Shown: positions 35,431 through 48,254 of the stretch, in pieces
Layout: each line of letters begins with the position of its first letter
Position numbering within the stretch: position 1 is the first letter of the stretch
Assembly: GCA_037013495.1 (NCBI GenBank)
Contig: CM072805.1
Coordinates: forward strand, 17,146,601-17,210,600
From: Hippophae tibetana
Taxonomy: Eukaryota; Streptophyta; Magnoliopsida; Rosales; Elaeagnaceae
Direction: 5' to 3'
Length of the DNA: 64,000 nucleotides
The notes under the pieces: model-generated
The model's database searches: none
Seen by the model: only the letters and a program-made list of their open reading frames with translations
What the model was told of the DNA's origin: nothing
Position numbers and translations under genes: made by a program

Positions 35431-37260
35431 CATCCAGAAATAACATTACAAATATCCAACTCATACATTTTCAATATTATAAAAAAGTATGGTACATCAT
35501 TTCATATTTAACGATATTCAATTAAATGTCGTTTAAATTAAAATATAGTCATTTGAGTCGTTGTTGAACGCAATCCATTTGGATATCATTCCATATTATT
35601 AAAGTATTATTTTTTGTTATTTTTATAAGTTTTAGTAGTGTTATTTTTTGCAATTTTTCAAAGAAGAAGAAAAAACTCAAATACGGTAAAACAATTTGAA
35701 AAAAAAGTTTTCATTACTTGTACATATTTGCTCAATATGAGTATTTTAAAATTATAATTAAACAAACGATTAATATTTGAAGATTTAATTTTCTTTAAAA
35801 GAAAAAAAAATTATTTGCTATACATTTAGCCTTTATTTGACAATTCTTTTATTTCGGTTAATTTATTATATGTAATTAAATTAAATTAATCACAAAAAAA
35901 ATTAATATTTATTTAAATTTTAACTGAATGTGATAAATCAATTCAGTTAATAAACAAATAAATCGAACTGAATAAGAAAATAAATTAGTTCAATTTAAAT
36001 GGTTCAGTGGTGTTTATAATTGGATAATAGAGATGTAATTTCTTATTTTTCATTCAAAGAATACACGTTATTCAAAAAAGAAAGAGTTATAACTCCTATT
36101 AATTGTGCAAAATTAAGACATAGTTGTGTCTCCAAAATTATTAGAGTCGAAAATTATTTTATGTTACAAATTATGATTTTTAAATTACATATAAAAACTT
36201 GTTGCTATTATATAAATTTAATAAATATGATTTGAAAATAAAATAAGATTACTCATATGTAAAGTAGGTGCATTTTTGCTAGTGTAATTAAATGATACAT
36301 TTTCTAGTAACTTAATCACTAAGGGAAAATTCGTAATTAAATTTCATAAAATAATTTGAACCTTATTTTCTAAAATTAACCTTTTAAAAAATAACTATTT
36401 TTATACTAAAAATGGCATTTAAAAAAATTATTGCAATTTCATAATAAGATAAGAAAATATAATGAATTTTAACTATTTTTATTTTAAATTTCTTTCAATT
36501 TCATCCTTTTTCGGATTACTTTCATATTTCATTATAAATTAATTAAGGTGACCCAAATATCAAGTGATACAACTTGATTTAATTTAATAATGCAATAAAT
36601 GCAAAACAATAACATAACTTTTCGTAGATAACTTTTCATAGATAGAATTTTATTTAAAAAAATATATTTGTAGTTAGTTTACTTTCACAAACACCTTGAT
36701 CCCTCTCTTAACGAATACGGGCATTTTAATTACCTTATTTTTAGGGTATATATAATATTCATTATTAATTCACAAATTCATCTGCTTTCAAAAAAATACG
36801 AATGATTTACATCCGATAATCGAATTACAATGGATGAAAATTTTCAAAAATCCACAAAATGGGATCCAATAACGGATTAGTATTTTTAAATTTGCATATA
36901 TTCGATTTGATTTTCTTATATTAAAATATAATATATTTTATCTTTTTTTTTTATAAATGATGAGTTTTTTAATAATTTTAACTTAATGAATCAAAATTTA
37001 TACTCTATTAATCATCATAATTAAATGAGTCTATTGCTTTAAATTATTCTTTTTCTTTTTAAACTATTCAATGAAATTATTCAATTTATTATGTTTTCTA
37101 TTTTTATTTGTTATATGTCAAAGTTAGCTGTAATTTTCTAATATTAATTGAAAATTTTATAAAACAAATGTAACATATTATATTTTTAATTTTTGAGTTA
37201 TAGAGATTTGTAATTTGTACAATTTTTTACATAATTATTAAAATATCATTTAATGAATTG
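35431..37260. other. AT-rich spacer
   Basis: No gene recognised. A 71-codon frame at 36020-36235 has no motif I know and sits in low-complexity AT-rich sequence. Confidence 0.5.
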
Positions 37261-37282
37261 TGTAGATTGATAAAATTAATTT

Positions 37283-37415
37283 GTATATATAATGGATCAT
37301 ATTAGTTTGGATGACTCTAATGTGTAGATATGTTGTGGGTTATAAATTTATAATGTGTGTATCATATAAGGTTGTGGACTTAAATTGTGCAAAAAAATTG
37401 ATCCATTATATATAC
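37283..37415. repeat. Possible MITE or foldback element, 133 bp
   Basis: Perfect 17-bp inverted repeats, GTATATATAATGGATCA at 37283-37299 and its reverse complement at 37399-37415, enclose ~100 bp of unrelated sequence. No clear target duplication and no second copy seen in the window. Confidence 0.45.
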
Positions 37416-38020
37416 GTTTTTATCATTATATTTGTACACACTTGAATCATTATTTGACAACTTAGTCATTTTAATTACTTTATTTTTCATTGTTTAGGAT
37501 ATTTTTCTCATTAAACATCTTTTAGTACTTTACTATTAAGTTTTTTTTTTTAAAATCAAGATTGGCAACAAATAAAAAACATTAAAATGTCTAAATTATG
37601 TAACTAATGTGACTAAAGTGTACAAGTTTATGAAAGATAAAAAAAAAATGCATAATTTAAAGTGACCATAGTTTCATGGTATCTTCATTTTTGGTCCAAC
37701 CCAAATATTAAACATATATTTTTTATAACGTGATAAACATAAATTTAACATATCTTCATAAATGTATTAGAATATGTATTTTATAACGTTATAAATGTAT
37801 ATTTTATTAGATTAAAAATGAAAATAATTGAGTAATTTTTGTTGAATTTTTAATTCAATATTGAGGATATATGTGAAAAATATATCTAAAAAATAACATA
37901 TTTATCTTATATGAATTAAATATAAATATGTATAGAATAACTCAATCTAAAACAATTAATTAATTAATCTTTCAGTAAAAATAATTAAGTGTATGACTCT
38001 GTACCCACCCTCTCTATGCT
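37416..38020. other. AT-rich spacer
   Basis: No gene, no repeat pairing recognised. Confidence 0.45.
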
Positions 38021-38027
38021 ATATGCT

Positions 38028-38580
38028 ATGGGAAAACTTTTAATACGAGTTTCCCCGCCTAAAATATGTCAGATAGCGCAATGCCACAAAATTTGGTTTA
38101 GTTGACAAAGAAGCGACCAAGCATTTATTCCAAGCATTAATTAGCTGCTTGTTTTTTTTTTCTCCGTACGAATACCTCATTAATTAGCTCCAAGTTTGAA
38201 TTAATCCACCCATTTTCCCTTTATTTACTCATTTCAATTTATATATAATAAGCAATATTTAAGAATTTATTTTTATTATTATAAATTTTAAATATATTAT
38301 TTTTTATAATTTCTAAAAAAATTCATCTGAGTCGGCCATCCTAAATCATCGAATAAAGAATAAAAAAAATTGCTAGACCCGCAGATAGCGCAATATCTAC
38401 TTCTCTGATATTTATTATCATTTAATTATAATATTATTTTTTTTAAGAAAAAATATCATTTAATTATAATATTATTTTTTTTAAGAAAAATTATCTGAGG
38501 TGGTCATCTTAAATCAACGAATAAAAATAAAATTGCTACACAGGCAGATAGCACAATCTCTATTGATCATTTCCAAACCA
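38028..38580. repeat. R repeat, copies 1 and 2
   Basis: First of a family with the blocks CAGATAGCGCAAT, TTTGGTTTAGTTGACAAAG, CATTAATTAGCTCCAA, TTTATTTACTCATTTCAATT and GGCCATCCTAAATCA. Copy 1 is 38028-38410; a partial second copy follows to about 38580. A 42-bp tandem duplication (ATCATTTAATTATAATATTA) sits at the joint. Non-coding, of unknown nature. Confidence 0.65.
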
Positions 38581-39204
38581 CTCTTTAAATCGAAATTTGG
38601 TGTAAGGTTTATTAGGACGAAAAATATTGTATTACATTTAACGTGATATTATTTATCGTTATAAATACAAATTATATTGTATTATTTTTTTTAATTCTAA
38701 AAATATTATTAAAGTTTTTATTATATATATAAAATTAAAATTAAGTATATAATATAAAATGATTAAAATATTATTAATATAACATGAAATTAAAAATTAT
38801 ATAAACTACAACAATGATTATCTTATTAAATTTTTTTATCTTATTAAATTTTTTATTACATATAATAAATTAAAATTAAATATATCGTGGATTTCAAGAA
38901 TTATTTTACGAATGTAAACATAAAATAATTGAATATTTGGGAGATAAATATAATAATTCATTGAATTAATATATATTCTTATGTACTTTTAATTTTTTTT
39001 AATTAAATATAATTTTTAATTTATATAATAAATATAATATTTTATTTTGATGATTTTTTAATTTTTTTAATTTTTTAATATTATAATTTTTAATTAATTA
39101 ATAGTAATATATAGTTGATAATTGATTGAACATAATAATTAATAAAAAAATATTTTATTTTATAAAGAGATATTTTTTAGTTTAATGTCTAAGGTCATGG
39201 ATGA
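38581..39204. other. AT-rich spacer
   Basis: No gene or recognisable repeat. Confidence 0.45.
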
Positions 39205-39555
39205 TAGGAATGGTCAAAAAAGCCGAGGATTTGTTTATTTGTAATTTTATTTCAATTTTTATCTAATAAATTTTTGAGATTAATATAATTTTGGGTAAAA
39301 ACATAACATAAAGTAATAAATATTGTTCGAGTACACTTACTAAAATTAATTATATTTATTAAATTAAATTATATATTAATTAATAATTAATGTTTATTAA
39401 TTTTTCGTGTAGATATATAAAATTTTTTTATAAATTTTAAAAAATAATTCTTTTTGAATAATTTTTAATAACTGTCACGAATCCTTACTCTTAAAAAATC
39501 GTTCTCAAATTTTAACAATTCGATTTCAAATATATATTTTATAATTCATTTTCTC
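39205..39555. mobile_element. hAT-related remnant (non-autonomous, third copy)
   Basis: Starts TAGGAATGGTCAAAAAAGCC, like the hAT left end at 42810. From 39455 it matches the hAT right end (TAATAACTGTC.CGAAT, then TTTTATAATTCA), and it stops before the terminal repeat. The interior (~240 bp) is only the outer hAT non-coding sequence, so the transposase was deleted. Confidence 0.55.
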
Positions 39556-39639
39556 CTCTCATTCTATTGTAAATACTAAGGATTTAATAAATTTTTAATG
39601 TAAAATAAAATAAGATTTAATATAAATAATAGATCGAAG

Positions 39640-40062
39640 ATACCAGCAAATCAAATTTGATTTAGTTACAAAGAAGGTACCGTACGTGCTTATATTTAAT
39701 TACAAAAAAGGAATCTGGAGTCTTTTTTTTCCTTTCTGGTAAAGACTCTGGAGTCTGGACAAAGACTTTGTTGACCTCTCTAGTTCATTAATTAGCGCAA
39801 AGATTGAATTCGTCCACCTATATTTCCTTTATTTACTCATTTCAATTTATTTATAATCAGCATTGTTTGAGAATTGGAGGGACTTGTTCAGTCTTGATTA
39901 TTAGTTAATTAAAAATTATTAATACTTTTGAAATTTTATTTTTATTATTATAAATTTTAAAAATATTTTTCTTATAATTTTTAAAAAATCTTCTAGACCA
40001 TCCTAAATAAACCAATAATTAAAAAAAATATTAGAAAGGTATATAGTATAATTTTTCCATGC
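39640..40062. repeat. R repeat, copy 3
   Basis: Shares GGTACCGTACGTGCTTATAT, GACAAAGACTTTGTTGACCT, CATTAATTAGCGCAAAG and TTGTTCAGTCTTGATTATTA with copy 4 (42050) and, in part, copies 7 and 8 (50.6-51.1 kb). It is cut at about 40062 by a copia fragment. Confidence 0.65.
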
Positions 40063-42003
40063 ATTTGTTATAACTACATCTAAATACATTAATAGATCTT
40101 ACTCATGTCATATTATAAAGATTACGCAAAACATACTAAGAATTTTCATGAATTTGTTATAACTAGATCTAAATACATGAATAGATCTTACTCATGTCAT
40201 ATTATAAAGATTACGCAAAACATACTAAGAATATACCCGAATCCATAATAAATTATTAAAGAACAGATTAAAAGTTTATAATCTTCCAAGAGAGGATGAG
40301 AAATAATAGTGATTAGTCTTGGAGACCAAACCTTACAGTATTTCTTATATAATAAAATGATGAAAACCTCATTAATTTTAATTAAGTTTACTATTGAGTA
40401 TTACACCATGCGAAGCACATATCGTATAAGATGTTAAATTAGGTTTTCTTAATTAGAATACTTAATTAGCCCAATTAGAATAATAATAACTTAAAATATA
40501 ATTTTCTTAGTTTGTTAGCCTATTCATTAAGTTCTTAAAAAATGACCCAACAATCTCTCACTTAGGTTAAGAATGAATTCCAATACAATTATATTTGATA
40601 ACATTAGGTGTGCATAAACTTGCTAATTATTCTATTTCTTTAATCAATTTGGTTTGTATCATGTACCAATATAAGACCAAAGTCACCCTTGTTACATTTA
40701 TCATAACTCGATCCATCAATAATCATCATACCAAATATATTTAACAACAAAGATCAAGTATGAATGTGTAACTAGAAATTACATGTAATATGATCTTAAT
40801 CATGCCTATTTCCAATTGGTCTTTTATTCCTTAGTGAGATCAAACCTCAATCTTTCAAACTTTATGTTAGACCACAATTGAAAGATAACACATTTAGAGT
40901 AATAAAGACAATAGAACCATTAACTTTATTCAACAAAAGAAATGAACATACATAAAGTATTATAACAACATCAAACAAAATAACCAAATACAGAACACAA
41001 ACTCCCACTAAAACTTCATATCATCAAATAAGACAACACTCATTTGAGTAGTATGCTTATCAAAGATCTTGGGTGTCAAACCTTTAGTCGTGGGTTTGCT
41101 AGCATAAAGTTTGTTCCTATATGCTTAATAGACACTATTTTACTTTGAACTCTCTTTTTAACAACTAGAAACTTAATGTTTATATGTTTAGAATTCGAAG
41201 AGCTTCTATTGTTATTCGAATACAAGACTGTTGAAAGATTGTCACAATAAATATTTAGTGGTCTTCCAATTCCGTCCACAACACACAACCCAGTGAAAAA
41301 ATTACCCAACCATATCGCATGATTGGTTGCCTCATAACAAGCTACTAATTATGCTACCATTGTAAAAAGAGCTATAAGTGACTACTTAGTACTTCTCCAG
41401 GATATAGCTCCTCCAAACAACATGTAGATATAGCCAGAAGTGGATATCTTTGTATCGTGACAACCCGTAAGATCGTAGTCAGAATACCCAATTATCTCCA
41501 AATTATTTGATTTTTGATAGGTGAGCATATAATATTTTGTTCTTTGTAAGTACCTTATAACCCATTTGGTTGCTTTCCAATGATCTATACCGAGGTCACT
41601 TAAGTATCTGCCCAGTATACCCACTATGTAAGTCAAATCTAGACGCGTACATACTTGAGCATACATGAGACTCCCAACTACCGAAGCATAAGGAATCTTT
41701 TGCATCTATATTCTTTCAATCTCATTCTTACGGCATTGATTGAAACTAAACTTGTCTCCTTTGGCAACGGGAGTATCTTCTCGTGCACAATCTTTCATGC
41801 CAAATCTAGCAAGTATCTTCTCGATATAGCTCTTTTATGATAACCCAAAGGCACCTCGAGAACGATCTTGGTGCATCTCAATTCCTAATACCAAAGAGAC
41901 ATTACTAAGATCTCGGTTTCGTGCAACAAGTCTATATCGTTGTTAGCCAATAATATGCCATCAACATAGAGCACTAAAAAGATAAATTTACTCCCAATGA
42001 CAC
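40063..42003 (-). mobile_element. Ty1/copia fossil, 3' end with LTR
   Basis: The minus strand carries reverse transcriptase end and RNase H sequence (YASVVGSLMYAQVCTRLDL, YLQRTKYYMLTY, SDYDLTGCHDT, SGYIYMLFGGAISW), a later ISIKHIGTNFML-like end, and then a polypurine tract (AAGTGAGAGA) before TTGTTGGGTC at about 40555, the LTR start. The LTR region runs left to about 40063 and contains an 89-bp tandem duplication (40064-40241). It interrupts the R repeat. A partial, old copy without a visible 5' half. Confidence 0.75.
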
Positions 42004-42809
42004 AATCATCATTAATTAGCGCTTATATTTAATTATCCTCACAAATAAGGTACCGTACATGCTTATATTTAATTACAAAAAAGAACTATAGAGTATTTTT
42101 TTTCTGGTAAAGACTTGGAGTCTGGACAAAGACTTTGTTGACCTCTCTACTTCGTTAATTAGCGCAAAGTTTGAATTCATCCACCCATATTTCCTTTATT
42201 TACTCATTTCAATTTATATATAATCAGCATTGTTTGAGAATTGGAGGTACTTGTTCAGTCTTGATTATTAGTTAATAAAAATTATTAATATTTTTGAAAT
42301 TTTATTTTTATTATTATAAATTTTAAAAATATTTTTCTAATAATTAAAAAAAATCTTCTAAGTTGACCATCCTAAATCAACCAAAAAAAATTATTAGATA
42401 GGTAGATAGTATAATTTTTACATGTATTATGCTCATAAATAAAAAATTATTAGATAGGTAGATAGTATAATTTTTACATGTATTATGCTCATAAATAAAG
42501 TGAAATAATTTGTATTTTATTATATAGGTATATAGTATAATTTTTAATTTAATTTATTATATTATATTTTATTATATAAAATGACTGCGCAAAGACTTTG
42601 TTGACTTCTGTACTTCATTAATTAGTTCAAGGCTTGAATTCATCCACCCATTCTTCCTTTTTAAAGCGTTTATATTATATATAATTAGCGTTTGAGAACG
42701 AGAAGATTTATTGAAAATAATTATCATCCTTTTTAAAGCATATAGATCTACTAATAATGGGTACACGTCATGATGAACATGAAAGAGATATAGAGCTTAA
42801 TGTTGTAAC
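42004..42809. repeat. R repeat, copies 4 and 5, upstream of the hAT
   Basis: Copy 4 (about 42040-42440) contains GTACCGTACATGCTTATATT and GACAAAGACTTTGTTGACCT. A 56-bp near-perfect tandem duplication lies at 42385-42496. Copy 5 (about 42575-42700) leads into AATAATTATCATCC and ATAGATCTACTA, ending at the hAT start; this tail recurs at 51155-51273. Confidence 0.65.
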
Positions 42810-43079
42810 TAGGAATGCGCAAAAAAGTTATCCACGTATAACCGTATCAACGGTTTGGTTTTTAACGGTTTAATTTTAGGGATGAGTTCCATTTCGGATA
42901 AAAACCAAACATAAAAGAATGGGTTCGATTCGGTTACGATTATACTTAAAATCATACTCATCTGTACTCGAAATTAATTATATTTATTTAAACAAATTAT
43001 ATATTAATTAGAATTTACTTGTTTTTAACCTAATATATAAAGAAACCTAATTTGTCATTGACTACTCTCTCACCGCTAT

Positions 43080-43460
43080 TTTTTTTAATCTCAGACTCTC
43101 AATTTCTCTCAATTTCTCTCAATTTTTCTCACATCTACAGATCTGCTCAGTTCTCTCGCCAATTGCCAGTCGCTACGTCGTTGCCAGTCGCTAGTTCCTG
43201 TACCATGTCATCGCCATTCCCTGCGTCGTGTCATCGCCAGTCCCTACATCATGTCATCGCCAGTCCCTGCACCGTGTCATCGCTAGTCCCTCCATCTCGT
43301 CGCCATTCACAGGGTCGCATCATCGCCATTCACAGCACCGCGTTGTCGCCAGTCACTACGCCGCGTCTCTGAGTTGCCTCTCTTGCCAATCATCTTTGCT
43401 GTTCTCGGCTATACGCTTATCGCCGACTTGCTATCCCTTCTTCTTTGTGGTCTCATCAAG
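43080..43460 (+). other. hAT leader with C-rich tandem repeats
   Basis: Begins with CTCTCAATTTCTCTCAATTT runs, then about eight imperfect copies of a ~23-bp unit on TCATCGCCAGTCCCTGC. It ends near a possible donor at TCATCAAG|TAAGTG (43463). Open frames here are low complexity and probably untranslated first exon. The hAT derivative has a similar C-rich stretch at 51500-51680. Confidence 0.55.
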
Positions 43461-43463
43461 TAA

Positions 43464-44190
43464 GTGTTTCCTTTTCTCATATGAAGTAGATTTCTTGGTG
43501 GTTGTTTGGCTGATACATGGTTACTCTCATTGCTATGATATTTTTGCTACTATGTTTCTTGAGCAAAAATGGTTAAATCTAACATATATTTAAATGCCTG
43601 AAGTCATCTAGAGTATGGACAATGTATTGTCGATTCATAGTGTATATGGAATAAATTAACTACTCTGTTTTGTGTATAGACCTTCATGTTATGAAACATG
43701 GCTATTGAGTACTTTGTTTTTGTCATAAAAATTTCTGTCATATTAAGTGATCATGGTAAAATCTTATTTGATTTGTGCTTTGATAGATTTAGTCAAGAGA
43801 CTTAGAATAGTTTTGGCATAACATATTTAAATGCCCGAAGTCATCTGGATAATGTATTATCGATTCATAATGTATATGAAATAAAGTGACTACTCTATTT
43901 TATGTATGGACCTCCCTGTTGTGAGATTAGTGCTACTCTTTTATCGATTCATAGTGGATATGGTAAAATCTTATTATCGATTCATATTGAATATGGAATA
44001 TAGTATAATGATAATTTTTTATCATGTCTTGTAGAGTTAGAGATTTATGAAGAAAACAGAGACTTTAAATATCATGACAAGTGAATATGTTGAAAAGGTA
44101 ACGTGAGATAATAGAAAGTATATGTATATATTTTTTATATATGAATTTGAACTTTGAAAGTTATTTTTTCAAAAAATTTCACCACAATCC
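43464..44190 (+). other. First intron of the hAT transposase
   Basis: No coding domain. It contains a degenerate internal repeat: AAATGCC(T/C)GAAGTCATCT with TCGATTCATA.TG.ATATG at 43592-43660, 43830-43890 and partly at 43940-44000. Confidence 0.5.
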
Positions 44191-44209
44191 TCTCAAGAAG
44201 TAAATGACA

Positions 44210-46601
44210 TTGAACTTAATATGGAGGTAACAAGTGGTGAAACTTAAAGTGCCGATCAACATACAAATGTTTCCTCTCCTTACATCAACCTCTTCACCTG
44301 AAAATATACAAAGTCAACCATTAAATGAATGTAGTGAGGAAGAAGATGGGAATGCTAAATTAAAGTCTGAAGCATGGGTTCATTTTGATAGGAAGAAAAT
44401 TAATGGGATATGGAAGGCAATATGTAATTATTGCGGAAAGCGGTTATGAGGTGATACAAGAAATGAGACATCTCATTTGAAAGCACATACAAAAGGTTGT
44501 CCATTTAAACGGCAAGAAAAAGGTATCGGTCAATCATTGTTAAATCCTAACAAGAAAAGGGATATAATTGAATTAGGACAGTACAATTTTGATTCTCAAG
44601 TTTCTCGTGATAAATGTGCAAAGATGATAATTCTACACGAGTATCCTCTTAGTATTATTGATCATCATTGATTTAGGGAGTATTCACATTCATTACAACC
44701 AATATGGAGACCTATTTCTCGGGCAACAGTTAAGAGAGACATTATAAAGGTTTATGATGTTGAGAAAAAAAAATGATGGATATGTTGGAGAACAACAAAA
44801 GTCGTGTTGCAATCATGAGTGATATGTGGAAGTGTGGAAATCAGAATAAAGGATTCATGGCTGTAACTTGTCATTTCATTGATGACAATTGGTATTTTCA
44901 TAGTAAAATAATAAGGTAATTTTTTAAGTTTATTGTTGAAATTTATACAATTCCTATGAAATAGTTTTTTAGAGATTTGATATATTAAATGATTATATAT
45001 AACAATTTTATTGTTACTATATAATTTTTTGTAGGTTTATAAATGTTCCTACTCCACACAATGCTGCAGTTATTGGCCAAGAATGAATGAGTTGCTTTTT
45101 GGATTGGAACATTAATCGTAAGATTTCAACCTTAACTTTAGATAATTGTTCTACTAATGATTCCATGCTACCTGATCTGTTAGATTCATTAGATAGAACT
45201 TCAATGTTATTGTATGAAGATATTTTTCACATGCGTTGTGTTGCTCATATATTAAACTTGGTAGTGAAAGATGAGTTAAATCTAATTTATCAACGCATTA
45301 TTAAAGTTAGAGATAATGTTGCATATTGAACAGTAACACAAAAAAGGGAGGAAATATTTTAAAAAATTGCATCTCAAGAGATAAAGTCTTCTTGTAAGAA
45401 TTTATCTCTTGATTGTCAAACTCGTTGGAATTCTACTTTTTTAATGCTTAAAAATGAATTGTTTTATGAGAAAGTGTTTCCTCGTTTAAAACAATTGGAT
45501 AAGAATTATAATAGTCTTCCTCATGCATTGGTTTGGAAAATGGCAAGTACAATTTGTGATAAGTTAGAAGTATTTTACAAGGTTACTGAATTGATTTTTG
45601 GTTCCAACTATCCCACCATAAACATGTTATTTCCTTATATTTGTGACATCAAATTGTCATTATATAATTAGATTAATGATGAGGATGATTTAGTCAAGGG
45701 AATGACTTCAAACATGCTTGTAAAATTTGATAAGTATTGGTAAGAAGTTAATATTGTCATGGCTATAGAAGTTGTTTTGGATCCTAGATTTAAGATGAAT
45801 TATCTCGAATTTTATTTTCCAAGAATATATGGAGAGAATGCCATTTTTGAAATTGAAAAGGTGAGAAGAAAGTGTTATAATTTGATAAATATGTATCGAA
45901 ATAAACAAATTTTAGAAGAGAGTCGACAACTGGAGTTTTCAACACGCTCCAATACATCTCAAAGTTCAAAAGGTACTAGTGTTCTTAATCCTAGTGGTAT
46001 AAATGAGTATAAACAATGGAAATTAATGCAAAATAAAGCTAGATCTTTGAAATTTGAGTTAGACTCTTATTTAGAGGAGGTTGATGTAGAAATTTTGGAT
46101 GAAGAGTTTGATATATTGTCTTGGTGGAAGTGTAACAACATAAGTATCTAATAATGCATGACATGGCTAGAGATATCTTGGCTATTTCGGTCACCAAAGT
46201 TGCTTCAGAATCTGCATTTAGCACAAGTGGTAGAGTAGTGAGCAAACATCATAGTAGACTCAAAGAAAATACATTGGAAGTTTTGATATGTACTCAAGAT
46301 TGGTTATAGGCTAGTATTCATAAACAAGGTATAAATCTATATATTTAATACTTGTACATATTATATTTTATTAAAACTAATTTTATGTACTATATATTAA
46401 TTATTTAATTGTGTATTCAAATATTTTATAATTTATTCATATATGTTAGCTCGTGGTTCATCCACTTCCACTATTAATATTGTAGAAGGTGATGTTGAGG
46501 TAAAAAATTTACATTATTGATTAATCAATTTATTATTTTGGTTTATAAAAGTGATTTTATATGTTTGATTTTTGCAGGATACGAGTACTGTTGATAAATA
46601 A
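44210..46601 (+). pseudogene. hAT transposase, degenerate
   Basis: BED zinc finger at 44360-44510 (WVHFDRKKINGIWKAICNYC, GK, TSHLKAHTKGC: Cys-Cys-His-Cys ligands). RNase H-like core: first Asp in IMSDMWKCGNQNKGFMAVT (44810), second Asp in TLDNCSTND (45137), then the CVAHILNLVVKD insertion start. hATC dimerisation end at 46090-46300 (DILSWWKCNN, MARDILAISVTKVASESAFS with the third acidic residue). An intron is visible at about 44916-45032; two short 3' exons probably end at 46601 (ARGSSTSTINIVEGDVE, then DTSTVDK and stop). Broken by at least eight lesions, among them TGA at 44447 in the zinc finger, TGA at 45327, TAG at 45669, a one-base shift near 46138 and TAG at 46307. Not functional. Confidence 0.88.
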
Positions 46602-47234
46602 TTAAAAGAGAGAAGTTTTGATTTATTGTACTTGAAGTTTTCTTAAATTTATTTAATTAGTTTTTAATATTTGTATTAGTTTATAATATTTTATTTATAT
46701 CTTGTGTTTCTTATTTATATGTATTTAATCTTATCTAGATTCATAGAAATATATATTATTAAATGTTAAATTTTTTATCATATACTCAAAATAAAAAATT
46801 TAAATAACAAGTTCAATATACTTGTCCATTTGCTTTAGGTGGATTACATAGCAAAAAGGAGCTTAATTGAACAAGATTTTGAAAAATAGTTTTTTTTCAT
46901 TTTTTAATAACTGTCCCGAATTGTTATCCGCGGATAAAAACTCATCCCCAAACTGTAATGGTTTTCGAGCAATTTTGAGGATAGATTTTATAATTCAATT
47001 CGGAGACAATTATATTAAAATCTGTCCTCGTTCGTCCCCGTACCCATCCCTAGCCATAAGAGAGAGGTTAGCACTACTCAATTCTCCTCTTTTACTTTAC
47101 AAACGCCTAATTTAACTAATAACATTAATTCGAATGTAAGATTTTTCTTTTCTCCAATTTTAAGTAACAGATTTGAATCTCACCAAATACAACTTGAGAC
47201 TAATCACCCCGATTCAAAGAACGCTCCTTTATCA

Positions 47235-47561
47235 GTTTCGAATAACGGAATAAAGAGAACAATTATTCACTACCACTACATTCTAACAATGAATCAATTC
47301 TATTTATTTTTATTTTCGATCGGAATATTAATAGATACATTATTCTTATTCATTCCTATTATAAATGAGGATAAAAATTGTGTTACTATAGAGAAGGAAG
47401 TGAAAATTGTTACTCTAGTCTTGCGTTCAATCACATACATTTTCATCCTCGAAAGTATATATACTTCATCAAGTTCTAGTGGCATTTGGTCGACCGAAGA
47501 GCCCTTGGTATGTTACTCCAACATCTTATTGGATACTCTATTTGTTGTTCCACTTCCACAG
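47235..47561 (+). pseudogene. CNGC relic C, S1-S3 exon
   Basis: Translation MNQFYLFLFSIGILIDTLFL, then FIPIINEDKNCVTIEKEVKI, VTLVLRSITYIFIL and NILLDTLFVVPLPQ matches the first transmembrane part of plant CNGCs (usual forms: DPLFFY, LRS.TD.FY, D....LPLPQ). The exon ends PLPQ at a GTAAG donor (47562), an intron position known in the family. It is open back to about 47235. It lies upstream of the pore exon at 53048 and is probably the 5' end of that gene, now separated by duplicated and inserted DNA. The S4-S5 exon was not found. Confidence 0.68.
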
Positions 47562-48254
47562 GTAAGAATAGTAACCACAACTATTTATAATGCTCATCTT
47601 TAGAACTAAATTAATAGGAATGATATCCACACCTAAATTTATAGGCACATCACTTAAATTTTAACACTATGAATAATATATAGAAAAATAAATTATTTTT
47701 TTAATTTTTACAACAACTAAACACATAGTAGAGTATAAAAATTATGAATGCAAAAGTATATGTAAAATTAAATGATATTAACATTTCTATTATAACTAAC
47801 CGTAAAGTTGTACAATTATATATATATAAATGAGTAACGGTGGGCACTCTTTCTCAAAACCAACCAACCAATCTGAATACAAGATCATATTAAATATATA
47901 TATTTTTTTAGAGGTTAGTTGGTCCAAATAAGTCTAATATATATCAAAATCGATCTTGTTGGTACAATTAGAGGTTTAGAAGTTATGAAAAATGAATAAA
48001 TTAAATTGATCATATAATATTAATATATATTGATTTTTTAAAATATATATTTAATTATTACTTTATATATTATAATTATAATTTTAAATTTATATAAAAT
48101 TATAAAATATAAACCTAATCAATATGGATTCTCACTCAGACACTCATAGTCACTCGCATCACTTAAATTACTTTCAAATTAGTCCAAAATTTGATTTAAA
48201 ATCTCTATATTAATAATTTTTCTAACATTACTATATAGAGTATATATTCTTGAT
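47562..48254. other. AT-rich intron-like spacer of relic C
   Basis: No coding sequence recognised. It starts at the donor after the S1-S3 exon and runs into the duplicated flank. Confidence 0.45.

Larger units (their letters stand above)
42810..47052 (+). mobile_element. hAT (Ac-like) DNA transposon, 4,243 bp
   Basis: Left end TAGGAATGCGCAAA and right end TACCCATCCCTA (reverse TAGGGATGGGTA) are Ac-type terminal repeats. The interior has a C-rich leader, a long first intron and a plus-strand transposase with BED zinc finger, RNase H-like and hATC parts. Subterminal GTTATCCGCGGATAAAAAC-type motifs lie near the right end. The flanking 8-mers (GTTGTAAC and GCCATAAG) agree at only four positions, so the target duplication is weak. 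The transposase has many stops and shifts. A shorter relative at 51274-52469 shares both flanks. Confidence 0.85.

Noticed and set aside
36020-36235. 71-residue frame in the AT-rich spacer
   Set aside because: No start context, domain or homologous copy in the window; composition follows local AT richness.
43052-43593. Ser/Pro-rich frames as protein genes
   Set aside because: Low-complexity C-rich tandem repeats in the hAT leader; frames shift freely and there is no domain.
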